A DNA stretch of 64,000 nucleotides. It comes from Zea mays. Lineage: Eukaryota > Streptophyta > Magnoliopsida > Poales > Poaceae. Below are positions 1 through 10,465 of this stretch, one piece after another. The notes under the pieces are model-generated. The model saw nothing but the letters and a program-made list of their open reading frames with translations. It was not told where the DNA came from and did no database searches. Both the position numbers and the translations under genes were made by a program. The stretch's first letter is position 1, and each line of letters begins with the position of its first letter. The DNA lies in the NCBI RefSeq assembly GCF_902167145.1, contig NC_050098.1, forward strand, positions 38,186,501 to 38,250,500, given 5' to 3'.

Positions 1-726
1 GGGACTGACAGACATCTCGACCTCAACAAAGGAGGTAAGTCTGTTGATCAAAAGGCATACCGGTCTATGATAGGTTCATTACTTTATCTTTGTGCTAGTA
101 GACCGGACATTATGCTTAGTGTATGCATGTGTGCTAGATTTCAATCCGGCCCCAAGGAGTGTCACCTTGTGGCCGTTAAGCGAATACTTAGGTATTTAGT
201 TTCTACGCCTTTCTTCGGGATCTGGTATTCAAAGGGGTCTACCTTTGACTTAATTGGATACCCAGACTCCGACTATGCCGGGTGCAAGGTTGATAGGAAG
301 AGTACATCAGGGACGTGCCAATTTCTAGGAAGGTCCCTGGTGTTCTGGAGTTCCAAGAAACAAACATCTGTTGCCCTATCCACCACTGAGGCTGAGTACG
401 TTGCCGCAGGACAGTGTTGCACGCAACTACTTTGGATGAGGCAAACCCTCCGGGACTTTGGCTACAATCTGAGCAAAGTCCCACTCCTATGTGACAATGA
501 GAGTGCAATCCGCTTGGCGGATAATCCAGTTGAACACAGCCGCACTAAGCACATAGACATCCGACATCACTTCCTAAGAGATCACCAGCAAAAGGGAGAT
601 ATCGATGTTTACCACATTAGCACCGAGAACCAGCTAGCTGATATCTTCACCAAGCCTTTAGATGAGAAAAGGTTTTGCAGGTTGCGTAGTGAGCTAAATG
701 TCTTAGATTCGCATAACTTGGATTGA
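1..726 (+). CDS. Ty1/copia pol polyprotein, C-terminal part (end of reverse transcriptase and RNase H)
   Basis: The frame is open from base 1 to the TGA at 724-726, so the gene is cut only by the window edge. The first 40 codons are the end of the copia reverse transcriptase ([20 protein letters not shown]). RNase H follows: the first acidic motif [16 protein letters not shown] near codon 85, [19 protein letters not shown] near 118, [20 protein letters not shown] near 162, and the conserved tail [13 protein letters not shown]. RNase H degrades the RNA strand of the RNA-DNA hybrid during reverse transcription in the virus-like particle. About 242 codons are visible and no stop or frameshift was seen, so the copy decayed little here. 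Family membership is firm; whether the whole polyprotein is intact cannot be judged. Confidence 0.9.
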   Translation, partial: GTDRHLDLNKGGKSVDQKAYRSMIGSLLYLCASRPDIMLSVCMCARFQSGPKECHLVAVKRILRYLVSTPFFGIWYSKGSTFDLIGYPDSDYAGCKVDRKSTSGTCQFLGRSLVFWSSKKQTSVALSTTEAEYVAAGQCCTQLLWMRQTLRDFGYNLSKVPLLCDNESAIRLADNPVEHSRTKHIDIRHHFLRDHQQKGDIDVYHISTENQLADIFTKPLDEKRFCRLRSELNVLDSHNLD

Positions 727-1499
727 TCTATAGCATACATGTGTTCTATGTCGTTGATCATGTTACTTTGAACATTTAAATCATTTATTGCTTATTTGTG
801 GTGCTTAAGTCATACAAGTCATCCCTGGACCTCACAAGTCCGTATGCAAATGATGCACATGTTTAGGGGGAGATGAGCTACAATTTGACTCCTTTGAGAC
901 TAACTTGTTGTTTGAGTACACTGGAAGTAGTCTCGGAGGACCATTGAAAGGGAAAATGAACTTGGGCGATGAAAAGACTTCCACTGCACTCTGGTATAAG
1001 TGTATTTAAATTCCAAATTCATACTAATGCTCTCTTTGCCTTTTTTATCTTATTTGACATTTTGGTGAGGCAATGGGGTTAAGAGGCCAAAAAGTTATCT
1101 CGTTTTGGTGCTTAATGCCAAAGGGGGAGAAATTAAGGGCCAAAGCAAATGGATCAGCCAACCACTTGTGAATTTTGAAAACAGTAGAGTTAGAATTTGT
1201 ATTTCATCCGAAATCCTCTTATTGCAAAAAATGGTCTCTTATGGAGGAGAATTTTGATTATGGGAAAAGGGGGAGTTTTGGCACATGATCAATTTTATTC
1301 TTGGAATATCTCTCTATCTGCCCAAACAAGTGTGTTTGACATAGAGATAGGAAAAAGAATTTGATTTGCAAAAACAAACCAAGTGGTGGCAAGAGTGATC
1401 CATATATGCCAAAATCCTATGTGAGTAAATTTGATCTCAAATTTGCACTTATTAGTTGCTTTTTAATGTGTTGGCATAAATCACCAAAAAGGGGGATAT
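727..1499 (+). other. Sirevirus 3' non-coding region with repeated polypurine tracts
   Basis: No gene is seen here. The tract holds at least four runs of the form A-rich + GGGGGA: near 865, 1123, 1267 and 1488. The last, AAAAAGGGGGATATT, directly abuts the LTR and is the presumed plus-strand primer; the others are internal copies. Multiple polypurine tracts of this kind are known for Sireviruses. The same arrangement appears in the Opie-like and copia-C elements. Confidence 0.75.
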
Positions 1500-1750
1500 T
1501 GAAAGGGAAATGTGCTCGTGGGACATTTCTATAATTGTTTTGGTGATTAGATGCCCAACACATTGCTTTGAGTTCATATGTGCTCACTAAGTGAGAAGTG
1601 AAAATCAAAGAGAAAGGTATGTCTCTGGACTTAGTCAATTGTTTTTAGTTACTAACATGTTTATCTAAGTGCTAGAGATATGACCAAGAAAATAGAAAAA
1701 GGATGAAAGAAAGAATGGCTCAGAACAGCCAAAAACCAGCACCAGCCTGG

Positions 1751-2236
1751 CACACTGGACTGTCCGGCGGTGCACCGGACAGTGTCTGGTGCCCCAGGCT
1801 GGCTCGGCGCCAACTGGGCACTCTTGGGAATCGACGGGGCGACGTGGCTAAAATTCACCGAACTGTTCGGTGGTGCACCGGACTGTCCGGTGAACCTTCT
1901 GCGCCCGCGCCCAAGTACATCGGCGACGAACTCGTCGCTCTCGGGAAAAGGAAAAAGCGTTGTGGCTAAAAATCACTGGACTGTCCGGTGGTGCACCGGA
2001 CTATCCAGTGAGTTAGAGCCGCCCGAGCCAACGGTCACCAACGCAATCAGCGGGCGACGCGTGGCCGAGCCAACGGTCGGTTGGGCACACCGGATTGTCC
2101 GGTGTGCACCGGACAGTGTCCGGTGCGCCAACCGGTCCCGAGGCTCAATGGTTGGTTGCGCCCAATATGGAAGGAGATCGCGCACCGGACATGTATTGTA
2201 GCTATCCGGAGGTGCACCGGACTGTCCGGTGCACCA
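1751..2236 (+). repeat. Cluster of palindromic CACCGGAC(A/T)GTCCGGTG repeats in the copia-A U3
   Basis: At least eight full or degenerate copies of a 17-bp palindrome (CACCGGACTGTCCGGTG and variants with ACAGTGTCC or ACTATCC cores) lie upstream of the TATA box. Palindrome clusters upstream of the TATA box are a known Sirevirus LTR trait; a cis-regulatory role is presumed. Copies occur at about 1751, 1781, 1872, 1977, 2089, 2105, 2180 and 2211. Confidence 0.8.
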
Positions 2237-2299
2237 CTCGACAGAAGGCAAGAATTGCCTTCCAAGTTGATCTCCGGTGGCTCCTAGCTGCCTTGGGGC

Positions 2300-2307
2300 T
2301 ATAAAAG
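2300..2307 (+). promoter_or_regulatory. TATA box of the copia-A 3' LTR
   Basis: TATAAAAG in the context CCTTGGGGCTATAAAAGGGA, about 800 bp into the LTR. The same block occurs in both LTRs of the Opie-like element, so it is the conserved core promoter of this family. Confidence 0.75.
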
Positions 2308-2897
2308 GGACCCCTAGGTGCATGGAGCAATACACCAAGCATTCACGAAACATCCTAAGACTCCCAAACTCTGCCTCCACGCATTTGATTCATTGTGTTA
2401 GCGATTTGAGCTCCGTTCGAGTTGTGAACTCCCTGTGCTGTGTTTCGAGCTCAAGTCTTGGCCTAGTGTGTGTGTGTGTGCTATGGATACGAGTCTTGTG
2501 TGCGTTGCTTTTCCTCCCTTACTCTTGTGCTTCTTATGATCAAAACTTTGTAAGGGCGAGAGGCTCCAACTTGTGGAGATTCCTCACAAACGGGAAAAGA
2601 TCTCAAAAAGAAAAGATCGTGGTATTCAAGTCGATCATTGGATCACTTGAAAGGGGTTGAGTGCAACCCTCGTCCATTGGGACGCCACAACATGGAAATA
2701 GGCGAGTGTTACTTGGCCGAACCATGGGATAAAAATCGTGTGTCTCTTGTGTTGCCTTTCTGTGATTGCTTTGTTAGCAAGAGCTCGCTTCATAACAACT
2801 TGGTTAAATCACACTAACACTTTCATAATCAAGTTTGTGGCCATTTAGTGTTTGATTTTATAGGATCACCTATTCACCCCACCTCTAGGTGCTCTCA

Positions 2898-3370
2898 ATT
2901 AGCATTAGCGTGTGCCACGGTGAAGGCATCCCACCAATTGGACGCGGCTCCTTCAAGTCTTCCCGAAGCGTACAAGACCTTCTCTCAGTCATTGCACTGG
3001 GTGATGTCTAACTTCTTTCCAATGACCTTAAGCCAGTCATTGGCATCCAAAGGGTCTACTGCATGAGAGAAAGGAGGCACGTGATGGCTCATGAAATCCC
3101 GATGCTTATCTCTAGCTTGGGGTGCATGTTGTTGTTGATGTTGGTGCTGCTAGTTCTGTTGATTCTGCTGAATCTGTTGCACTGAAGCAGTGAGTCCTTG
3201 CAGAAGTTGCATCTGTGCTGCGATGAATTGATCCATAGTGGGATTGGGTGGCGGTGGTGGCAACTGCTGACCACGCTGGTTCTGGTGATTATTGGGACCT
3301 GAGCGAGTGTTCACAATCTGGTTGGTTAGAAAGTGCAATTCTGGGGTAAGTGAGGAGTAGAGAAGGTTCT
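2898..3370 (-). pseudogene. Chromovirus gag, N-terminal fragment interrupted by copia-A
   Basis: On the minus strand a Gln/Pro-rich N-terminus (PNPTMDQFIAAQMQLLQ, then a Q/N/H-rich stretch) is followed by the capsid start typical of plant chromovirus gag: FMSHHVPPFSHAVDPLDAND, then WLKV, KVLYASGRLEG, and AASNWWDAF just before the break. Gag forms the virus-like particle. The frame is disturbed (a stop within the Q-rich stretch) and the gene is cut at 2898 by the copia-A insertion. The start codon is uncertain; the first clear coding lies near 3340. Family assignment is good; the exact N-terminus is not resolved. Confidence 0.75.
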
Positions 3371-3578
3371 AGGGGGAATAGATTATTATTAAGGTTAAGT
3401 TTATTATTTTTTTATTCTCTTATGGCCATCATTCCATAAGATCATTGCACTCAAGCAAAAATCCAAATCAAACATTGCAAACAACACCATCACATGGTTG
3501 TTATTATTATAAGCATAATATTATAAAGATGTTCATCATGTAACGTGAAATCTAAATTATTACAATATAAATGAAAAT

Positions 3579-4591
3579 TTATAGCAGCCTGGTGATGGAT
3601 CCAGGTTCTCCATGGCGGATCCTCTTGCGGGGAGGGGATAACGCCATGGCAGGGACTTGAACTTCAGGGGGATTCCTTCCATCTAGTTGAGCTTCCAGGG
3701 TTGTGATCCTTGCATGTGCATCCTCCAGCTTGAAGTGTACCCTAGAGAGGTTCAGGTAGCACTATCCAGGTCGGCGTTAAGACCTGACACCACACCAGCT
3801 AGGGTGTTGAGGCAATCTTCTTCAGCTCCACCTAGAACGACGTTGGTTTGGCTTTCTCCACGAATACGTAGAGTAAGATGCCTGTACTTCGTGTTGTGCA
3901 GCTACTGCCGGTAGGTGTGGCTGAGGGACCACAGAGTTCGCCTAGCAGCATCACTGACCGAAGCAGTGTAGGTGGATAGCAGCGTCAGAGACTCATGAGC
4001 TGACAGAGTCCTGAACCCTCTATCACCTGCATCCATCACCCTGACATGAATGCGAGTGATGTAGTAGCGAGCCCCAGGAGGCTCGTACACTCACCTTGTC
4101 TCATACAGGGGTCGGACATAGGTTCCCAACGCATGTAGAATATCCTGCAGCAGGTTAGGGAAGTGCATTGTCTCGAACATTGATGCATAATGTTCAATGA
4201 CAGGCCATAACCCCACGTAGTGGTCCTGCTGTTCATCGTTGGCTTCTTCGTTGATGTTTTCTTCTTCTTCTTCTTCTTCTTCTTCTTCTTCTTCGTCTTC
4301 ATCATCGTTACCAGAGTCATCTAGGTCATCGCCTTGAGGAGTAGGGGCTTGGACTGCTGGTGCTAGCGGTGCCGAAGATGACGATCCAGCTACGAAGGCT
4401 AGTGATTCTGCCAATGGGGTGGGTGTAGGTAGGAACTCCTTCGAGCTGTCTTCCAAAATGACTCCGTTCTCCACACGAATGCGAGGGAGATCCACATGGA
4501 TTTCCTTGACTACCACTGGGTAGACAAGAACTTGTCGTGGCGGAGGGATGTAGTTGGTGTTGATCCGAGTGGTTTGGATAGTACAAACCAT
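3579..4591 (-). pseudogene. Extra leader ORF (ORF0) between 5' LTR and gag of the Tekay-like element
   Basis: A minus-strand reading frame of about 335 codons lies between the primer site and gag. It starts at ATG 4591-4589, 140 nt after the primer site, and ends at TAA 3581-3579. The N-terminal third is Pro/Ser/Ala-rich, then comes a Glu/Asp run encoded by a microsatellite (about residues 97-112), then a globular-looking part (VYEPPGARYYITRIHVRVMD, ESLTLLSTYTASVSDAARRT), and a C-terminal segment with heptad-like leucines (LEDAHARITTLEAQLDG). The copy is damaged: TGA at 4093-4091, TAG at 3904-3902 and a frame change near 3760. Position and length show it is a constant part of the leader rather than chance, but I recognise no domain. 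An early product comparable to the ORF1 reported upstream of gag in some Tat elements is one possibility; no function is claimed. Confidence 0.6.
4259..4294. repeat. (CTT)n microsatellite inside the leader ORF
   Basis: An almost pure run of about twelve CTT units. On the minus strand it encodes the poly-glutamate tract of the leader ORF, so repeat length changes would alter the acidic segment without shifting the frame. Confidence 0.9.
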
Positions 4592-4729
4592 CTACAATAG
4601 AAATTGTCAACTCGGTTGAATTTTAAAGAGGTAAGCTTAATAAAATAATTTTGTAAGAACAAAATTAGCATGTTATGAATAGTCTAGGCTTTCCATTTCT
4701 AACTAGTCTAACGACCTAGAGTCAGCATA

Positions 4730-4741
4730 GCTTTGATACCA
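4730..4741 (-). other. Primer binding site of the Tekay-like element
   Basis: Minus strand TGGTATCAAAGC lies four bases after the LTR end. It matches the complement of the initiator Met tRNA 3' end used by chromoviruses and copia elements (canonical TGGTATCAGAGC, one mismatch). Confidence 0.85.
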
Positions 4742-4745
4742 CTTC

Positions 4746-7700
4746 TGTCACACCCGGTTCTGGTGGCAAAACCGAATGCATAGCATATGTGGGTCAGGAT
4801 CCATTTTCCACACATATGTTGACATTACAAGTGTAATATATCAGAAGACAATGCAAAAAAGGCGTAAAGAGAGTAGAGTAACTTTATTACATCATCTGGA
4901 TCATAGTATCTTAAACAAGGTTCATAATCAAAGTACAGCGGAATTAAACATGGACACTCTTCCATAGGAAGGTGACTGACGCATCGTTAGACTCAAAACT
5001 CATCAACGTCATCTGCGAAGTCTTCGTCATCACCCTCTGATCAAAATATTAGCAAGGGTGAGCTCACTTATGGTCGGGGCTCAGCAAGTGGGGGAAATAA
5101 TGCAAGTTAACAAGGTAGGCTATGGATAAGCGGTAAGCATTTTAGTTGGTCAATATTTTATTAGCAACACATGTCTTACTAATAAGTGTGTGTCCCAAAT
5201 ATCCCAATTAATCAAAGGCATAAGATTATATCAAAAACACTTAAGTGAAATCACTTAAGCAAACCACTGATAGATCATGAGATCATGATTTATTTTCCAT
5301 CTTTAAGTTCAATTATCATGTGAGGGTCTGGGTTGCTCTTAACCGTAAGCACGACTGACATATCAGTTTTACACTCTGCAGAGGTGGTACAACTTTACCC
5401 ACAAGTCGTGTATCCCATCTAGGCTGGGTTGATCTAACCTATAAACACTGCTTAGGTGAATGGCTAGGGATCCACTATGAGGCTTTCACAAAATATCCTT
5501 AGTACAAAGCCACCCGCTAAGGTTTCCACGTGAGTATTGATGGCCCTCTGGGTGACGTAACTTAGCCAAGACTACCACCCCATGTTAACATGAGCTGCCA
5601 CCAAACCACTGTCACCCCCTCTTGCCTATCTTTCAGGTAGGCTTGCTATGCACTAAGTCTATAGCGCTAATTACCAAAGCCAGAGCCATTATAGCACTCG
5701 TGGTTGCACTGTTATCCTGGGTGGTCACTCCATGTTCCATTTAACACAAAATGTTCTTATTTAACCATCGGGTTAACATCATAATAAAACTTCATTTTTG
5801 AAACATAGTATCATTAGAAGAGTGACATCATATTTATCAAGTTGAGCAATAGCAAAAATTGCTAAGCATAGCATTTATCCCAGGGTAATTCAAGGAATAG
5901 GGTTGGTAATTCTAGGAAATCCTTATTTAGCCAAATCCCATCAAATTATGTAATATATCCATAAAGTAAACATTATTATATGCATTATTTGGGTACAAAT
6001 AGAAATGCAGAGGGAGAAACCACTTGCCTTGCTCGAACGTGTCCTGTGGGATGTCCTCGAACATGTTTGGTTCGTCTACCTCACAGTCAACTTCTAGCAT
6101 CGATTTGCGTATCGTACTTACAAAATAATATGTACGCCAAATAAATAAACATACATCATTACATGGGTAATCATTCACCATTACATACATGTTCATACAT
6201 CACACAACTATACTCATAAATATGTCTAAAGCATAAATATTTTATTAATCCACTATATCTTCTACTTTGAGTTTTCATTGGTGAAAATATGAGTAGGTGA
6301 CTATGACGCTAGTTGATCTAGTATAATATAGATAAAATGTCTTAACAAACTTTATGGAAAATAATTATTAATTATTTTCTTTATTACTTAATAATAGTCT
6401 TTTGGGTTTTATCCTTTCCTTTCTAAATAGAAATTATATGTATAGCTAAAAATGTTTATTTCTAAATCACCTAACATTAATATTTTAAGAATTAATGTAG
6501 ATTACTAATTGGACTTTAGTAATATAATCATAGTTATTTTGACATAAATCGATATTTTACTAATTCTAAGTAATTAAGTGCTATACATATGAATACATTT
6601 ATCATGACTAGTAATAATCTAGATTTTAACATGGCTAAGAAAATAGGACCTAGTATTTATTTTAATTCCTTATATCATTAAAAATTATACTTAGACAATC
6701 ACTAACATAATATTATTTTATATGCCAAATGAGAAGTTAATAAAAAAGGATTCTAGTACCTAATCACAAAATGACAATCTATGTACTTTAAAAAATTATA
6801 AAAATAATGTCCATATTCAAAATACTATTGTCGGGGTTGATTCCAAATTACATGTATACTTCAGGGAGTAGCACATAAGATTTTAGGACTTATTTTTGGT
6901 ACATTTGTACTGCAGAAAGTACATGAATAATTTCTAGAAAACTGGGGGGCCAAAACGCAAAATGGTCGTCTTCTATCTTGGGCTACAGCTTGTGAGCAGG
7001 GAGGAGCTCCACAGGGAGGGGGATCGGGCGAGCAGGGCGCGGGCGCGACTAAGGGCGCGGGTGGTCCGACCAGGGATGCGGGCGACGGGCGCAGCCGGGA
7101 CGGGTGAAGCTCCGGCGAGGTGGCGCGGCTCCGGCGAGGTTCAGGTGAGCGCGAGCGAAGGAGAGAGAGCGCGGGGAGTGAGAGAGAGAGAGAGAGCTCG
7201 AGTAGGGAGAGGGAGAGAGCTCGGGCGGCCTATTTATAAAGCGAGAGGGGAGAGGAGAGGGCGCCGGGGGAGATGAATGGGGCGCCGGTGGCCATTAACG
7301 CCATCAATGGCGGCCTCTTAATAGAGAGGAAATGGGGGAGAGAGAGAGAGGGAGAAACGGTCGGGCGTTTACGGCGGAGGGAGGCGAGCGGGCGTGGCCA
7401 GGGGCGCAGGTCGGCGGCTCGGCTAGGCTGCCCATCCGGGGTGGCCAGGGCACGGTGCGAGCGTGGCACAGGGCGTCGCGGCGTCTAGGGAGGAAGACTA
7501 AGGGGCCCTGACGGGTGGGCCCCACGCGTCAGTGAGAGAGGGAGGAGGTGGCGCGGCTGTTGGGCCCTAGTGGGCCGGTCGGCCAGTTAGGGTTTCTGTT
7601 TTTTTTTCTTTTTTCTTCTTTTCTATCCTATTTAAAAATATAAATAAATATATTTTTAAATAATTCTAAAAATCGTGATAATTATACCAAAATTATTTAT

Positions 7701-7917
7701 AACTAAAATATTTATTTTTGGACCAATATTTCTATATTAATTAATTGTGTTTTCAATATAAAAGAAATTCTACACAACAACCATAAATCAAATGTGAGCA
7801 AATAAAATTGTTCTAAATGCAAATAAAAATCGAACACTTGAAAGAAAAATTCATTACTAAATTTATCACTAATAAACTAAATGAATTATTTTTAGTTGAT
7901 GGTTTTGTGGTGTTACA
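4746..7917 (-). repeat. 5' LTR of the Tekay-like element (3172 bp)
   Basis: Termini are TGTAACACC (minus, at 7917) and GGGTGTGACA (ending at 4746). Composition is strongly uneven: AT-rich flanks surround a GC-rich purine-loaded block at about 6960-7590, with a TATA box at 7231-7238 inside it. No gene is supported; the open frames in the GC-rich block look like composition artefacts. Confidence 0.85.
7231..7238 (-). promoter_or_regulatory. TATA box of the Tekay-like LTR
   Basis: Minus strand context GCTTTATAAATAGGCCGCC, about 680 nt into the LTR and inside the GC-rich block. Strand and position fit the U3/R boundary of a long chromovirus LTR. Confidence 0.6.
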
Positions 7918-8475
7918 ATGGCCTCCCACTTCGAGGTAGAGGTGGTACCTCCTCCCCCGTCGCCAACCATTGATGTGCCCCCTGCAGGACCTCCTCCGAC
8001 AGCATGAGCCTGGCCATCGCCCCGCGGGGAATGTTTTTTAAATTTTTGTAATATATGCTAAGAACTTCGGTTGACACTAGATATAAAACTTTTGTTATTT
8101 TATTGTGTGTTTTTTCTGCTGTTTTGCGCCCGCTGCCTTAATCCTACTGCGGTGTCCCTGTCAGAACGTGAGTCACCCTTTAGGGAGGGAATAGTGAGTG
8201 AGGAAACCATATCCCTTAGGCGTAGGTGTTCCCGTGGCTCAGCTATTTCTCCTTAGTCGGGACGTCCTCTGTTACTAAGGGTTTTCGCATTACGACTTAG
8301 GGCGAGGCTACGAAACGTGTTTGTTTTTCAAAACCGCGAGAAAAAAGACAACACAGATGAGGGGTTCACCCTTGTAGCCCCCGAGGGAGGCTCGGTTTTG
8401 AAAGCAAGGTCGAGCCTCTCTTGAGAACTATTGTTTATTAAATATAGATAACATAGTACAAATAGGCATGTATGC
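7918..8475 (-). other. 3' non-coding region of gypsy-A
   Basis: Sequence downstream of the coding end, up to the Tekay-like insertion. It includes an inverted GAGGCTCG.../CGAGCCTC block near 8380-8425 and a CCTCGGGGGCTAC tract near 8372-8386, comparable with the CCTTGGGGGCTAAAA stretch after the gypsy-D coding end. No gene is seen. Confidence 0.6.
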
Positions 8476-10465
8476 CTAAGGGTAAAAGCGACATAGCTGC
8501 TCTATATTCCACGCGTTGTCGTAGACTTCTCCTTCCTCATTGCAGAGCTTGTATATTCCTGGCTTCAGCACCTTGGCAACGATGAAGGGTCCTTCCCAAG
8601 GAGGAGTGAGCTTGTGGTAAGGGCACGTCTCCTTTAGCATCTTGTCGAAGACCCCCACCCCCCTTGGGGGGCTCGGGGATGCGCTTCTCCGCTTCAGCGA
8701 TGAGCTAGACGGTGAGGGCCTTAGGCGGGCCCTATTGTGTCTTCTTCTTCTTGCCCTTCTTCAGGTTGCATTGGGTGGACACCTCAGGGGCACCCTCCTT
8801 TCGCTTCTCGTCCCTCTTGTCCTTATGGAAGATGGCCTCGACCGCCTCCTATCCCAAACCGAACTTCGTGGTGATGTCCATCAACTCATTGACCTTGGTC
8901 GGGGTCTTGTGACCTAGCTTGCTGATCAGATCCTGACAGTAGGTCTCGGTGAGGAATGCCCCAATGACGTCGGAGTTGGTGATGTTGGGGAGCTCGGTGC
9001 GTTGTTTCGAAAACCGACGACTGTAATCGCGAAAGCTTTCATCATGCTTTTGTCGGCATCTTTGGAGGTCCCAGGAGTTCCCTAGGCGAATGTACATGCC
9101 CTGGAAGTTCCCTCCAAAGACCCAGACCAGGTCTTCCCAATCGTGGATTTGTGCCGACGGAAGGTGCTCAAGCCAAGCTTGGGCAGAGTTAGATAGAATG
9201 ATAGGGGGTTCTGAATGATGTGGTTGTCGTCATTCGTCCCCCCAAGCTGATAGGCAAGCCAATAGTCAGCAAGCCAGAGCTCTGGCTTCGTCTCCCCCGA
9301 GTACTTGGTGATAGTAGTCAGGGCTCGGAACCGAGGTGGGAATGGCGCTCTGTGGATGGTCTTGCTGAAGACCTGAGGTCCTGGCGGCTCGGGGGAGGGG
9401 CTTCGATCCTCCCAGTTGTCGTAGCGACCGCCCCGCCGTGGGCGGTAGCCAAATGTCTTGTGTTGTTGGGCGCGTCCACCGAGACGATCATGAACTGCCT
9501 GGGGATGGCGGTTGTCTAGGAGACGATCGTGCACCGTGGGGGCCCTCGCTCTAGTATGCGCATGGTGCACCGAGATTTCCTTCTCGAAGCAAGAGGGCCC
9601 CGCCTAATGGCTCGAGGTGGGTTCTCAGAGCCGAGAGGCAGAGCTCTCGGCTTGCTGGACTGCGACGCATTGTAGAAGCCCCCGATGTTCGCCGTGGATG
9701 CGGCGTCCCTTGGTAGTGGAGGGCTCCGGCATGGCACGAAGCAAGAGTGCTGATGTTGCGAGGCTTTGACTCGCTCGGTTGAGGACGGGGGGCACAGCAG
9801 CGTTGGTGTCTTCCTCGATGCAACGCTGGACATCGCGCCTTCGCCTGCGTGCCTCCGTGGAGGGTTTTGCCAGCGGCCTTCCTCTCTAGAGCTTGTCATA
9901 GTTGTTGCAGCCATTGTTGTTCCTCCTTGAGCTTGCTGTGTAGCTCTCGTAGTTGCTCGAGTTGAGCCACGTGGCTCCCAGGTGGAGTCTAGGCCCCGCT
10001 CAGCTCCTGAACGTGTGGTGGAAGCTGGTCACCTTCCCGTGGCATGCCAAGGCGATCTCCCTCATCGAGGATCTCTGAGTCAATGTAGCAGCATTCTCGG
10101 GTCGGATCGTAGCCTTCCCCACCAAAGCTATAACTCTCCGAGCTTTTGGAGAGCATCTCATCGCATACATATAGAAACTACTGCATTGACTCAGGATCTC
10201 TCAGCCCAGAGAAGTCTAGGGCGAAGCTCAGACCGTCTTCTTCCTCGGAGTCCAGACTCCCCGAGGGAAAAGGAAGCCTGGCATACATCCTTGTGATTGC
10301 GCTGGTGTCGAAGCTAGGCTCAAATGGGATGGGGTTGAACATAGACGGTTCTCCCCCGTCCCCCGTCATGTCTCTCCAAGGGGCGACCGGCTCCTCCTGA
10401 CCCATGGGTGGGAGGACCGGTGCGACCGGTACCACTCGCTCAACGACATGGGGAACTGGTGTTTC
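8476..10465 (-). pseudogene. gypsy-A gag (main part) fused in frame to the integrase C-terminal end
   Basis: Reading right to left, segments match gypsy-D gag in order: an acidic segment with LDFSGLRDPESMQ (10178-10474), GGRYDNWEDRSPSPEPPGPQ and TITKYSGETKPELWLADYWL (near 9450-9230), RLGNSWDLQRCRQ and SKQRTELPNITNSDVIGAF (9097-8849), then FDKMLKETCPYH near 8640. At 8614-8617 the frame continues directly into KLTPPWEGPFIVAKVLKPG and ends RFYP-stop at 8476-8478, which is the end of integrase in gypsy-D. Several frameshifts and stops disrupt the gag part. Protease, reverse transcriptase, RNase H and most of integrase are absent, so any mobility would have needed proteins from another element. 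Confidence 0.8.

Larger units (their letters stand above)
1..2897 (+). mobile_element. copia-A: 3' part of a Sirevirus-lineage Ty1/copia retrotransposon (Opie/Ji-like)
   Basis: The element enters from the left edge of the window. Visible parts in order are the C-terminal end of pol, a 770-bp non-coding tract with several polypurine motifs, and a complete 3' LTR ending in CTCTCA at 2897. It interrupts the minus-strand gag of a Tekay-like element, which resumes at 2898, so the target duplication is expected to be ATTAG (2898-2902); the other copy lies outside the window. Its pol protein is nearly identical to that of the Opie-like element at 10466-19414, but its LTR is longer (1398 versus about 1260 bp), which suggests a sister subfamily. 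Confidence 0.9.
1500..2897 (+). repeat. 3' LTR of copia-A (1398 bp)
   Basis: It begins TGAAAGGGAAATGTGC directly after the polypurine tract and ends GGTGCTCTCA at 2897. U3 carries a dense cluster of CACCGGAC-type palindromes, followed by a TATA box at 2300-2307. The terminal part (CTATTCACCCCACCTCTAGG) matches the termini of the other Sirevirus LTRs in the window. Confidence 0.9.
2898..7917 (-). mobile_element. Tekay-like chromovirus (Ty3/gypsy), 5' LTR, leader ORF and start of gag
   Basis: Read on the minus strand it starts at 7917 with TGTAACACCACAAAACC, has a 3.17-kb LTR ending GGGTGTGACA at 4746, an initiator-Met-type primer site at 4730-4741, an extra leader ORF and the N-terminal part of gag. 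At 2898 it is interrupted by copia-A, so gag, pol and the 3' LTR continue beyond the left edge. The LTR length and the gag motif fit Tekay/Del chromoviruses. Its right flank (7918 onward) is the 3' non-coding part of gypsy-A. Confidence 0.85.

Noticed and set aside
1703..2304. Many small overlapping ORFs with HRTVRCTPDSP-like repeats
   Set aside because: They are translations of the CACCGGAC palindrome cluster in the LTR; the same pattern appears in every Sirevirus LTR here.
6962..7525. Several overlapping Arg/Gly-rich open frames on both strands
   Set aside because: They lie in the GC-rich purine block of the Tekay-like LTR, have low complexity and overlap each other; composition explains them.
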